From: Candidatus Desulfaltia sp.
Lineage (GTDB): Bacteria; Desulfobacterota; Desulfobacteria; Desulfobacterales; ETH-SRB1
Direction: 5' to 3'
Assembly (NCBI GenBank): GCA_030656555.1
Contig: JAUSPN010000004.1
Location: forward strand, 1-42,330
DNA: 42,330 bases
Every line of letters starts with the position of its first letter. The stretch's first letter is position 1. The notes below the pieces were generated by a model, which was not told the origin of the DNA, made no database searches, and saw nothing but the letters and a program-made list of their open reading frames with translations. Of the stretch, positions 34,456-42,330 are shown one piece after another. Position numbers and translations under genes: made by a program.

Positions 34456-35496
34456 TTATTTTTTCTTCCCGCGCTTTTGCCAGGCAAGGAGTATGGGGCT
34501 TGCAACAAATATTGAGGAATATGTTCCTACAACCACACCTATTATCATTGCGAATGCAAAGTCGTGGATAATTTCGCCTCCAAGAACAAAAAGCGCGACA
34601 ACCGCAAAAAGAGTTGTCAAAGAGGTCAGAATTGTACGACTGAGTGTTTCATTTATACTTTTGTTTATGACTACTTCCAGAGCATTTTTGTGGTATTTTC
34701 GGAGGTTTTCACGGATACGGTCAAAAACAACAATTGTATCGTTCAAAGAATATCCGATTATGGTGAGAAGGGCGGCGATAATCGGAAGGGAGAACTCCTT
34801 GTCGCAAATAGAAAAAATACCTACAGTAATAATGACGTCATGGATAAGGGCAACAATAACGCCCATAGCGTATTTAAGCTCAAGAAACCAGAAGAGGATA
34901 AGTGTAACGACCACGGCAGCGCTGATAAAGAAGGCTACGCCGACATTGAATAAGGAAAGTAAATATACGGCAACCATAAGCGCTCCGGCCATTATGCCGC
35001 TTAACATCCATTTTAATTCAAAGCGTCCGGATATATATATGGTGATAAAGAGCAGCGCGTAGAACATGGCAAACAGAGCTTTTTCACGTAAATCTTTACC
35101 TACCTGAGGGCCTACCATTTCGACCCGACGAATCTCCACATCATTTCCCGTAGTGTATTTAAGAGCTTTTATTACTCTGGAAGTAAAACCTTGAGAACTT
35201 GAAACAGACATATCGGTCCTTATAAGATATTCATTCTCTTTTTTATCTCCAAACTCTTGAACTGATGATTTACCTAATTCAAGTTCATTAAGTCCTGACC
35301 TTACATCATCTAAGTTAACAGGCGTGTTAAACTTAACCTGTATTAATGTTCCGCCGGCAAAATCGATTCCGTATTTCGGCCCCTTATGTATTATCAGCGA
35401 GAAAAAACTGATGATGATCATTACAATAGACATAGAAAATGCAATTTTTCTTTTGCTGATGAAATTAATGTTTATATCAGGTTTTATAAGCTGCAT
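34456..35496 (-). CDS. secF: Protein translocase subunit SecF
   Basis: The 346-residue membrane protein has six hydrophobic segments and the SecF motifs YGIDFAGGTLIQV (near residue 43), FDRIRENLRKY and SLTTLFAVVALFVLGG. With SecD and YajC it uses proton motive force to help preprotein translocation. The start has GGGAGC upstream and follows secD by 14 bp. Confidence 0.96.
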   Translation of the reverse strand: MQLIKPDININFISKRKIAFSMSIVMIIISFFSLIIHKGPKYGIDFAGGTLIQVKFNTPVNLDDVRSGLNELELGKSSVQEFGDKKENEYLIRTDMSVSSSQGFTSRVIKALKYTTGNDVEIRRVEMVGPQVGKDLREKALFAMFYALLFITIYISGRFELKWMLSGIMAGALMVAVYLLSLFNVGVAFFISAAVVVTLILFWFLELKYAMGVIVALIHDVIITVGIFSICDKEFSLPIIAALLTIIGYSLNDTIVVFDRIRENLRKYHKNALEVVINKSINETLSRTILTSLTTLFAVVALFVLGGEIIHDFAFAMIIGVVVGTYSSIFVASPILLAWQKRGKKK

Positions 35497-35510
35497 TAAA
35501 CATGCTCCCG

Positions 35511-37088
35511 CTATATACTTAAAATTTTTACTTTTCGGTTAATTAAAAAATAGTCGAATACAAGCCGTGTCATGATAAGAGATGTAAACAGACTGGCGAT
35601 TACGCCCAAGCTTAATGTAATGGCAAATCCTTTAACAGGTCCTGTCCCGAACTGAAACAAAACAAGGGCAGCGATAAGTGTTGTGACGTTTGCATCCAGG
35701 ATTGTAAGTGTGGCTTTATTATACCCTGCATCTACCGCGGCTCGCGGTGTTTTGCCGATACCCAGCTCCTCTCTGATACGTTCAAAAATAAGAATATTCG
35801 CATCCACGGCCATTCCTATGGTTAGTATAATGCCCGCAATGCCCGGAAGTGTTAAAGTAGCCTGGAAACCTGCGAGTCCTCCGGCGATCAGGATAATGTT
35901 AAGGATAAGAGCAAAGTCGGCTATTAGCCCTGAACCCTTATAATACATAATCATAAACAGGGCTACGAGAATACCTCCGACATACACTGAAACAAGACCT
36001 TTGTTGATTGAATCAGCTCCAAGAGAGGGGCCTACGGTCCTTTCCTCAAGTATTTTTACAGGGGCTGGAAGCGCGCCGGCACGCAGAGCTATGGCAAGAT
36101 CCTTGGCCTCTTCCAAAGTAAAGCTGCCTGTAATGCGGGCCTCACCGCCGGTGATTTTTTCCTGTATAACCGGCGCGGAATAGACATGATCGTCCAGAAC
36201 AATTGCAAGGCGTTTTTTTACATTTTCTTCTGTTATTTTAGCAAAAGTTCTTCCGCCTTTTTTGTCAAAAGTAATGGAAACATAAGGTTCATTGAACTGT
36301 GAATCTATTTGAACTCTTGCATCTGTGAGATTTGCACCTGTTAAGAGCGTTTGCTTTTTAATAAGAAAGTAGTTTTTTATTTCTTGATTCGTTTCGAGAT
36401 TCTTTGTGATCTGAGCAAGTATTTCGCTTCCAGGAGGAATGTTTCCTTTTTTAGCGGCATTAACATCGTGTGCTTCATCCACCAGCTTGAACTCTAAAAG
36501 GGCTGTTTTGCCGATGAGATCCTTTGCTCTTTGTGTATCCCTTATCCCGGGCAGTTGAATTAGAATGCGTTTTTCCCCTTGATGTCTGATATCGGGTTCG
36601 CTCACACCAAACTGGTCGATACGGTTTCTTATGGTTTCAAGGGCCTGTGATGTCGCAAGTTTTTTGATATTATTGGTTTCTTCTTCAGGAAGATCCAAAA
36701 CTATGGAAAGCACCCCGTCATCTGTTGATTTTGAAACAACACGCAGATCTTTAAACTCTTTGCTTAGAAACTGTTCAAAACTGTTGCTGTTATCCTCTCC
36801 CTGCAATCTGACCGAGATCTTTGAGCCGTTAACCCTCTCTACACTTAGAAAACTTATGCGCTCTTTTTTTAAGAGATTTAGGATCTCAAGTCTAATGCGT
36901 TCTATTGTGCTCTCCAAAGCCTTTTCCGTATCCACTTCAAGCACAAGATGCATGCCTCCCTGGAGGTCGAGACCGAGATTTATCTTCTTGTGCGGCCACC
37001 ATGTCGGTTTCATTGAAGGAATAATATAGATAACAGCAGCTATAACAACGATTATAACTAAAATTAATTTCCAGGAAATATTTTTCAA
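35511..37088 (-). CDS. secD: Protein translocase subunit SecD
   Basis: The 525-residue protein has an N-terminal membrane segment, the signature LGLDLQGGMHLVLEVD, the periplasmic P1 head (TGSFTLEEAKDLAIALRAG) and five C-terminal helices with AVDANILIFERIREEL. It is the main periplasmic-facing SecDF subunit. It uses a TTG start preceded by AGAAGGA. A hairpin terminator lies between yajC and this gene. Confidence 0.97.
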   Translation of the reverse strand: MKNISWKLILVIIVVIAAVIYIIPSMKPTWWPHKKINLGLDLQGGMHLVLEVDTEKALESTIERIRLEILNLLKKERISFLSVERVNGSKISVRLQGEDNSNSFEQFLSKEFKDLRVVSKSTDDGVLSIVLDLPEEETNNIKKLATSQALETIRNRIDQFGVSEPDIRHQGEKRILIQLPGIRDTQRAKDLIGKTALLEFKLVDEAHDVNAAKKGNIPPGSEILAQITKNLETNQEIKNYFLIKKQTLLTGANLTDARVQIDSQFNEPYVSITFDKKGGRTFAKITEENVKKRLAIVLDDHVYSAPVIQEKITGGEARITGSFTLEEAKDLAIALRAGALPAPVKILEERTVGPSLGADSINKGLVSVYVGGILVALFMIMYYKGSGLIADFALILNIILIAGGLAGFQATLTLPGIAGIILTIGMAVDANILIFERIREELGIGKTPRAAVDAGYNKATLTILDANVTTLIAALVLFQFGTGPVKGFAITLSLGVIASLFTSLIMTRLVFDYFLINRKVKILSI

Positions 37089-37125
37089 TGATCTATTCCT
37101 TCTCTTGTCCGGTTTTTACCATATT

Positions 37126-37163
37126 AAAACCCCGGTTAACCTATATCGCCGGGGCTTTTTTTA
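37126..37163. terminator. Intrinsic terminator between yajC and secD
   Basis: CCCCGG (37130-37135) pairs with CCGGGG (37149-37154). On the plus strand it is followed by CTTTTTTT; on the minus strand the T-run after the stem is shorter (TTTTAATA). On the minus strand it could partly terminate transcripts after yajC before they reach secD. Confidence 0.65.
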
Positions 37164-37174
37164 ATTGTCGATCT

Positions 37175-37537
37175 TTATTTTTTATCTGAATCGGTTTTCT
37201 CTATTTTTGCCGGCTGCGCCTGTGGTGAAGACTGTAACAACGTTGAAACATTAGTCCGGTTTATTTTTATACGGACTCTCTCCGCCACCTCTATTGTTAA
37301 AGTGCCTTCGCCAATAGAGGTAACGCGTCCATGAATGCCGCCTGTTGTTATTACTTGGTCTCCATTTTTAATATTTTCGACCATCAAACGATGCGCTTTC
37401 TGCTTTTTTTGCTGGGGCCGGATAAGAAGAAAATAAAAAATAACGAACATAAGAATAAGAGGGACAAATGATCCAAGTCCACCACCCCCCTGTCCGGCTG
37501 CGCCTCCCTGACCCATTGCATATGCTATGTCAATCAA
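37175..37537 (-). CDS. yajC: Preprotein translocase accessory subunit YajC
   Basis: The 120-residue protein has a glycine-rich N-terminus, one membrane segment (VPLILMFVIFYFLLIRPQQK) and the YajC domain with VENIKNGDQVITTGGIHG. It partners SecDF. It uses a TTG start with GGAGGG upstream. It lies upstream of secD and secF on the same strand, the usual yajC-secD-secF order. Confidence 0.95.
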   Translation of the reverse strand: MIDIAYAMGQGGAAGQGGGGLGSFVPLILMFVIFYFLLIRPQQKKQKAHRLMVENIKNGDQVITTGGIHGRVTSIGEGTLTIEVAERVRIKINRTNVSTLLQSSPQAQPAKIEKTDSDKK

Positions 37538-37598
37538 AATTAACCCTCCTTCTTTGTTGTTGTTATTAACCAGGCAATTAAATATGTCATTCCGGTTT

Positions 37599-38243
37599 TT
37601 ATTCCCAAATCATTTCAGCGGAGCCTAATACGCTTGTTATAATAAGTTTTATATTTTCAGCGCCGCCATCAATCATAGACTTGCCGGCTGCCGGAGATGT
37701 CGCGGAAAATCTAACCATGTACACCGATTTCCAAGGAGTTATATAAGGGAAAAAGTGGGTTGTTACAACATCAACTTTTTTTATTTTCCTGATTTCAAGT
37801 GGATTTATCAGCTCGCCTTTTCCAGTAGTTAAATATATTTTCCATATAGAATCCTTTTTATTAAAATCATTAAGCTTTTTATCAGGCACATATGCGACAA
37901 GCATAAAATCATTATAAGCTAAAGCGGCATTTTTTTGATCTTTTAACAGTTTTGTTTTTTCACTGTCTGTCAGCTTGTATGCCCTGGCATACTCATTTGA
38001 ATAAGCATCTCTAAACTTAGACGATTTGAATGTGGCGGCAGCTATTAATTCAACGTCCAGACCTCTGTAAATACGGGCTTCTCTACTCCAATCTTTAAGG
38101 GCTGCATTATATTGACCGCCATTGTAAGGATTATACGACACTTTAATCCGTTCTATAGGCTCAAAAACCCGGCACCCCAGACAAAGGAAGATTACTATAA
38201 TTACCGGAAAAATTTTTATAGAAAATATTTTTAATAATTTCAT
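37599..38243 (-). CDS. Lipoprotein of unknown function
   Basis: The 214-residue protein has a signal sequence with lipobox LCLGC (Cys24). The mature part has no recognised domain; it contains RIYRGLDVELIAAATFKS and a VDVVTTHFFPYITPWKS region. It starts immediately after the purB stop codon with no gap, so it is translationally coupled. It probably is an exported lipid-anchored protein; nothing more can be said. Confidence 0.75.
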   Translation of the reverse strand: MKLLKIFSIKIFPVIIVIFLCLGCRVFEPIERIKVSYNPYNGGQYNAALKDWSREARIYRGLDVELIAAATFKSSKFRDAYSNEYARAYKLTDSEKTKLLKDQKNAALAYNDFMLVAYVPDKKLNDFNKKDSIWKIYLTTGKGELINPLEIRKIKKVDVVTTHFFPYITPWKSVYMVRFSATSPAAGKSMIDGGAENIKLIITSVLGSAEMIWE

Positions 38244-39542
38244 TTAACTGTCAACAAATACACGTTTAAAAATGGCGCTGATATACTTTAAATGATAGCT
38301 CACGTCAAATATTTCTTCAATTTTTTCAGAACTGAGCTGGCTGCAAATCTTTTTGTTTTTCAGAAGAAGGGCTTTGAAATCATTTTTATCCTTCCAGGCC
38401 CGCATTGCAATTGCCTGGACTATTTTATAAGAATCTTCACGAGTTGCGCCGGATTCCGCAAGAGCCAGCAATACTTGCTGAGAAAAAACAAGCCCTTTGA
38501 ACATATTCAGGTTTTGTTTCATTCTTTCAGGATATACAATCAGATTGTCTATGATTTTTGTGATTCTGTTTAATATATAATCGATCAGTATTGTGCTGTC
38601 AGGCGCTATGACCCTTTCAACAGAGGAATGACTGATATCCCGTTCATGCCACAGGGGAATATTCTCAAGAGAAGCCATGGCGTTTGAACGTATGATACGG
38701 GCAAGACCGCATATATTTTCAGACCCTATTGGATTACGCTTGTGCGGCATGGCCGAAGAACCTTTTTGGCCTTTTGAGAAAAATTCTTCTGCTTCAAGAA
38801 CCTCTGTCCTTTGCAAATGCCTTATTTCGACCGCCATCTTTTCTATGGATGAAGCCATGATGGCCATGCTTGTAAAATATTCAGCATGCCTGTCCCTTTG
38901 AACAATCTGGGTTGAGGCCGGAGCAGGTTTAAGCCCCAGTTTTTTACACACATACGCCTCAACGTCCGGAGAAATATTGGCAAATGTTCCCACCGCTCCT
39001 GATATCTTCCCGAAGCTTATTGTTTCAACCGCGCGCTCAAATCTTTCCTTATTCCGACGCATTTCATCATACCAGACCGCAAGCTTCAAGCCAAAGGTTA
39101 TAGGCTCTGCATGGATTCCGTGGGAGCGTCCGATCATCACTGTGTTTTTGTGTTTAAATGCCTTTTTCTTTATTGTCTGCAAAAGAATTTTACAGTCTTT
39201 AAGAATAATCATGCCTGCCTGTCTGAGAAGATATGCCATGCTTGTATCAAGAACATCGGAGGATGTCAGGCCCATGTGAATGTATCTTGAATCAGGGCCG
39301 ACATGTTCGGCAACATTTGTAAGAAAGGCGATAACATCATGTCTGGTTTCAGCCTCGATCTTTTCGATTCTTTTTATGGAAAACCCTGCTTTTTCCCTGA
39401 TATTATTAACAGCCTTTTGGGGTATCTTTCCTTTCTTTGCCAGGGCTTCACAGGCTAATATTTCAACCTTTAGCCATGTCTGATATCTGTTTTCATCCGT
39501 CCAGATATCTCCCATGACTTTTCTTGTATACCGTTTTATCAT
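38244..39542 (-). CDS. purB: Adenylosuccinate lyase
   Basis: The 432-residue enzyme acts twice in purine synthesis, cleaving SAICAR and adenylosuccinate to fumarate and AICAR or AMP. The family signature SSAMPHKRNP holds the catalytic Ser loop; TSSDVLDT and SHGIHAEPITFGLK carry the conserved His residues. Length and motifs match the short Bacillus-type PurB. The lipoprotein gene follows without a gap. Confidence 0.97.
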   Translation of the reverse strand: MIKRYTRKVMGDIWTDENRYQTWLKVEILACEALAKKGKIPQKAVNNIREKAGFSIKRIEKIEAETRHDVIAFLTNVAEHVGPDSRYIHMGLTSSDVLDTSMAYLLRQAGMIILKDCKILLQTIKKKAFKHKNTVMIGRSHGIHAEPITFGLKLAVWYDEMRRNKERFERAVETISFGKISGAVGTFANISPDVEAYVCKKLGLKPAPASTQIVQRDRHAEYFTSMAIMASSIEKMAVEIRHLQRTEVLEAEEFFSKGQKGSSAMPHKRNPIGSENICGLARIIRSNAMASLENIPLWHERDISHSSVERVIAPDSTILIDYILNRITKIIDNLIVYPERMKQNLNMFKGLVFSQQVLLALAESGATREDSYKIVQAIAMRAWKDKNDFKALLLKNKKICSQLSSEKIEEIFDVSYHLKYISAIFKRVFVDS

Positions 39543-39608
39543 AATTTTATGTTTCTGCGTTTTAGCTCGTTACTCGTTGCCGGTTACTTTTACCTTTAAG
39601 CTTTTTTC

Positions 39609-40334
39609 TTACTGCTCGGAAGTAATCCAGATCGTTTCACCATCAAACTGAATTTTGTTTACATGCTGGTAGTCTATATTATCCAGAAGCGCAAAAATCC
39701 GGCTCATATTATAGACAACTATCTTGCTTAAAGGGAAAATCAGATTAATGTCAACATCGAGTTTTCCTTCCTTTAAATTGTATATGTAAACAGTCTTTTC
39801 CGAAAATTTTAAAAGCTTGCCCACCCCTGAACTATATCCGAAACTGTCTGGTTCGTCGGCAATCGAAGAAACGGCAATACTCTTGCGATCAAAGTAGTCT
39901 TTTAAGAATTTAAAATGAATGGCCCATAAGTTGTCTCCGGGATGCACAACGTATATTCCGAATTCCTCTATACCGTTATTTGGCGCTATGTTGCCCGGTT
40001 TTATATCCTTTTCTATGATATCACCACTTTTAAGTTGTATCTTATCCAGGATTTCCTGCATGGAAATGGTTGATTCGCCCACCTTAAAGGATTCATCAGA
40101 TTTGACAATAATGTCAATCCCTTTTTTAAGACCGTATTGTTCTTTACGTTTTTTTGTAATGGCTTGAGGCTTATTGTAATTAATAACGGGTTGAGGCTTG
40201 ACAGGCACATAAACTTTTTCAGCAATTTGCTCGGGAAGATTAGCTTTGTTTTGCTTTTGCCAAAGCCATAAACCTGTTGCAATCGTCACGGCAGCAACCG
40301 CACAGACTATAAGGATTTTTAAAGCGTTATTCAT
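39609..40334 (-). CDS. Membrane-anchored protein with LysM-like motif
   Basis: The 241-residue protein has an N-terminal membrane anchor (about residues 6-24), a Pro/Lys/Gln-rich linker and a C-terminal domain. The sequence IYVVHPGDNLWAIHFKFLKD resembles the start of a LysM peptidoglycan-binding motif. It may sit in the periplasm contacting the cell wall. The start at 40334 is preferred over 40385: it has GAGGAAAG upstream and places the anchor at the N-terminus. It overlaps the rng gene by 8 bp and is coupled to it. Confidence 0.72.
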   Translation of the reverse strand: MNNALKILIVCAVAAVTIATGLWLWQKQNKANLPEQIAEKVYVPVKPQPVINYNKPQAITKKRKEQYGLKKGIDIIVKSDESFKVGESTISMQEILDKIQLKSGDIIEKDIKPGNIAPNNGIEEFGIYVVHPGDNLWAIHFKFLKDYFDRKSIAVSSIADEPDSFGYSSGVGKLLKFSEKTVYIYNLKEGKLDVDINLIFPLSKIVVYNMSRIFALLDNIDYQHVNKIQFDGETIWITSEQ

Positions 40335-41787
40335 AAATGATGTTGCTTTCCTCTGGGACCATTGTGTTGTCCCCTTTGATCTCAACTGAAAGATTCAGCC
40401 TGGCTTCCATGTCAAGGATTTCCTTGCGTTTTTTGTTTAATAAATAATTTGCTACTTCGATCGGCACAATAGCTTTTACGCTGGAAATCCCGTCCTTTAA
40501 AACCCCGAGACTGAGTTTGCGCAGAAAGCTCACTCCCAGAGTTTCCGGAGACGGGGTAAGCCCTTTTCCTTTGCAATACCGACAGGATTCAAAGCCGCCG
40601 AATCTAATAGACGGCCTGAGCCTTTGCCTTGACATCTCAAGCAGACCAAACCTTGAGATCTTGCCTGTTTTTATTTTGGCTTTATCTTCTTTTAGATTTG
40701 TTTTCAACATGCTTTCAACTTTAGTGTTGTGTTTCTGATCCCTCATGTCGATAAAATCTATCACTATCAGGCCGCCTAAATCCCTTAACCGCAATTGACG
40801 CGCAATCTCTTCTGCTGCTTCAATATTAGTCATAAATGCTGTTTCTTCGACCGACTTTTTCATGGTTCCCTTACCCGAATTAACGTCTATGGAAACCATG
40901 GCCTCTGTTTGTTCTATAACAATTGATCCACCTGATTTCAAGGCAACACGGTTTTCAAATATAGATGCAATCTGGTCTTCGAGCTGGCATTTTGTAAATA
41001 TCGGTTTTGCGCCTTTATAAAGTTTTACGATTTTTGTGTGTTTGGGAGAAATGATATGAACAAAGTCTTTAGTTTCGCGGGAGACTGAAGGATTGTCTAT
41101 AAGAATTTCGGTTACATCCGGAGTAAAATAGTCACGTATTGATCTTAAAACAAGATTTCTGTCTTTGTAAAGAAGGGCGGGAGCTTTTACATTATTAACA
41201 TTTTCTTTGATATTTTTCCACAATCGCAGAAGATATCTCAGATCCCCGGATATGAGCGATTTGGTGGTTTTTGTTCCGGCCGTACGGATGATAATGCCGA
41301 ATCCTTCAGGCAGAGCCAGGCCGTCAATAATACTTTTTAACTGTTTTCGCTCATCTTCATCTTCAACCTTGCGCGAAATCCCTCTTGTTTTGCTTCCAGG
41401 CAAAAGAACGATGTATCTTCCAGGCAGAGATATAAGTGTCGAAAGCATGGCCCCTTTTTTCATGTACGGGTCTTTTGTAACCTGCACAATTAGTTCCTGA
41501 CCACGTTTTACTATATTTGCTATTGAACGATCTCCCGAATCACTGTCCTGAAAGTAATCGCTGTGAATTTCATGCTTTTGCAAAAACCCGTGTCTTTCTG
41601 CTCCAAAATCGACAAAAGCAGCCTGAAGGCTGGGTTCAATACGCGCAATAATTCCTTTATAGATGTTGCTGTGGATTATTTCCCTTGCGGCGCTTTCTAT
41701 ATGAAATTCTTCCAGCTTGCCGTCTTTTACTTTCGCGATTCTGCATTCTTCAGGATCTATTGCATTGATAAGTATCTTGCAGCTCAT
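40327..41787 (-). CDS. rng: Ribonuclease G (RNase E/G family)
   Basis: The 486-residue endoribonuclease processes rRNA and mRNA. It has an S1 RNA-binding domain near the N-terminus (YKGIIARIEPSLQAAFVDFG), the RNase H-like and DNase I-like parts with metal ligands Asp301 (SIDVNSGKG) and Asp344 (VIDFIDM), and the zinc-link CRYCKGKG. These positions match the catalytic residues of E. coli RNase E. The length fits RNase G without the long C-terminal degradosome scaffold of RNase E. Confidence 0.95.
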   Translation of the reverse strand: MSCKILINAIDPEECRIAKVKDGKLEEFHIESAAREIIHSNIYKGIIARIEPSLQAAFVDFGAERHGFLQKHEIHSDYFQDSDSGDRSIANIVKRGQELIVQVTKDPYMKKGAMLSTLISLPGRYIVLLPGSKTRGISRKVEDEDERKQLKSIIDGLALPEGFGIIIRTAGTKTTKSLISGDLRYLLRLWKNIKENVNNVKAPALLYKDRNLVLRSIRDYFTPDVTEILIDNPSVSRETKDFVHIISPKHTKIVKLYKGAKPIFTKCQLEDQIASIFENRVALKSGGSIVIEQTEAMVSIDVNSGKGTMKKSVEETAFMTNIEAAEEIARQLRLRDLGGLIVIDFIDMRDQKHNTKVESMLKTNLKEDKAKIKTGKISRFGLLEMSRQRLRPSIRFGGFESCRYCKGKGLTPSPETLGVSFLRKLSLGVLKDGISSVKAIVPIEVANYLLNKKRKEILDMEARLNLSVEIKGDNTMVPEESNIIYE

Positions 41788-41832
41788 AATAATATTTGTT
41801 TTTTTCTCCCTTAAAAATAAAATATATTTTTT

Positions 41833-41875
41833 TGACAGGATTTACAGGATTAAAAGATCAAAACTTATCCTGTCA
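41833..41875. repeat. Intergenic repeat with terminal TGACAGGAT/ATCCTGTCA arms
   Basis: ACAGGATTT and ACAGGATTA units with 9-bp period are followed by the inverted arm ATCCTGTCA. It follows the same design as the other arrays in this window. Confidence 0.7.
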
Positions 41876-41984
41876 GAATCTTTGTTTTTTGTAATGATTT
41901 GCTTTTATTAAATATAAAATTGTCATATGCAAGTCAAACAATTTCTCTGTTCATCCCATTGAACCGACGCGAAGTCTGCATGAT

Positions 41985-42131
41985 CTAATGCCTTTTCGTT
42001 TTATTTGCCTTTTTTCTATCCAAAGCATGAGTATATATCACAGTAGTGTCGACATCTTTATGGCACAGAAGCTCCTGCATCATCCGAATATCATAAACAT
42101 CCTCCAAGAAGTGGGTTGCAAATGAGCATTT
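41985..42131 (-). pseudogene. C-terminal remnant of a tyrosine recombinase (integrase)
   Basis: The minus-strand frame reads [20 protein letters not shown] then [19 protein letters not shown] and a stop. This is the end of a phage/integron-type integrase, with the nucleophile Tyr in IYTH present. The usual GHxD is CHKD, and an in-frame stop lies before the remnant, so the N-terminal and core parts are lost. Confidence 0.8.
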
Positions 42132-42209
42132 TTATATTCCTTTTCTAATGCATTAGTCATTCTGTGCTTCTTTTAATTCTTTGATATAAAATTTTGGCTC
42201 TTTCTCATT

Positions 42210-42330
42210 TTAAGTGGGTAGCCCCACCTTACTGTAGTCCAGTTTTCCTGTAAGCATATAGATCATGGTTTTAAGGTTCTTAAAGGTTCTGTAGCCTCTC
42301 GCCTTTGCCTTGGCCGCCTGAACGAGACTG
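42210..42330 (-). CDS. ISL3-like transposase, C-terminal end (partial at window edge)
   Basis: The minus-strand frame reads SLVQAAKAKARGYRTFKNLK then TMIYMLTGKLDYSKVGLPT and a stop. The AKAKARGYR-x-FKNL stretch followed by a GKL motif is typical of the C-terminus of ISL3-family transposases. The gene continues beyond position 42330, so completeness cannot be judged. Confidence 0.7.
   Translation of the reverse strand, partial: SLVQAAKAKARGYRTFKNLKTMIYMLTGKLDYSKVGLPT

Overview
This window looks like a chromosomal segment of a Gram-negative, probably anaerobic bacterium of the Desulfobacterota type (Desulfobacterales-like). That placement is inference. It rests on the gene set (LptE, SecDF-YajC, a membrane-bound NfeD protease with a slipin, type-4 Fe-S uracil-DNA glycosylase, paired YeeE/YedE sulfur transporters) and on AT-leaning DNA with many degenerate repeats between genes. 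No rRNA or tRNA gene was seen.

Layout. 0.2-4.3 kb (minus): slipin, NfeD, uracil-DNA glycosylase and CoaBC. 4.3-7.3 kb (minus): a lipoprotein, a small TPR protein, an FtsB-like protein and MurJ, with rpsT divergent from MurJ. 7.7-10.9 kb (minus): leuS-lptE. 11.0-14.4 kb (minus): two exported thioredoxin-fold proteins, two YeeE/YedE half-transporters and a metallo-beta-lactamase-fold hydrolase, probably a sulfur/redox operon. 14.96-15.75 kb (plus): exonuclease III. 16.0-18.6 kb (minus): a TPR protein with a C-terminal HEPN domain of the LA2681 type, just downstream of a UDP-glucuronate 4-epimerase. 18.7-19.6 kb (minus): an AEC permease. 20.0-23.1 kb (plus): priA and a HAD hydrolase. 30-41.8 kb (minus) is housekeeping: MBL-fold hydrolase, topA, dprA, secF, secD, yajC, a lipoprotein, purB, a LysM-like anchored protein and rng. 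The right edge holds a tyrosine-recombinase remnant and the end of an ISL3-like transposase.

The accessory core is 23.1-29.6 kb. It holds a DUF4143 AAA ATPase, a family-2 glycosyltransferase with a structured leader, a tgt 3' fragment, a VapBC module and a three-gene HigBA-like module. A block of about 350 bp (the ATPase 3' end plus about 270 bp of non-coding DNA) is present twice. The second copy is split by exactly 750 bp carrying vapBC, flanked by a perfect 10-bp direct repeat. Where the split copy ends lies a 59-bp sequence with the architecture of an integron attC site, and the stop codon of the last gene of the HigBA-like module falls inside it. Toxin-antitoxin modules here therefore appear to have moved as small cassettes.

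A second theme is the non-coding DNA. Several intergenic regions carry short tandem repeats with periods of 7 to 10 bp, each followed by an inverted-complement array, so they could form long hairpins. At least three genes have their stop codon or last codons supplied by such repeats.
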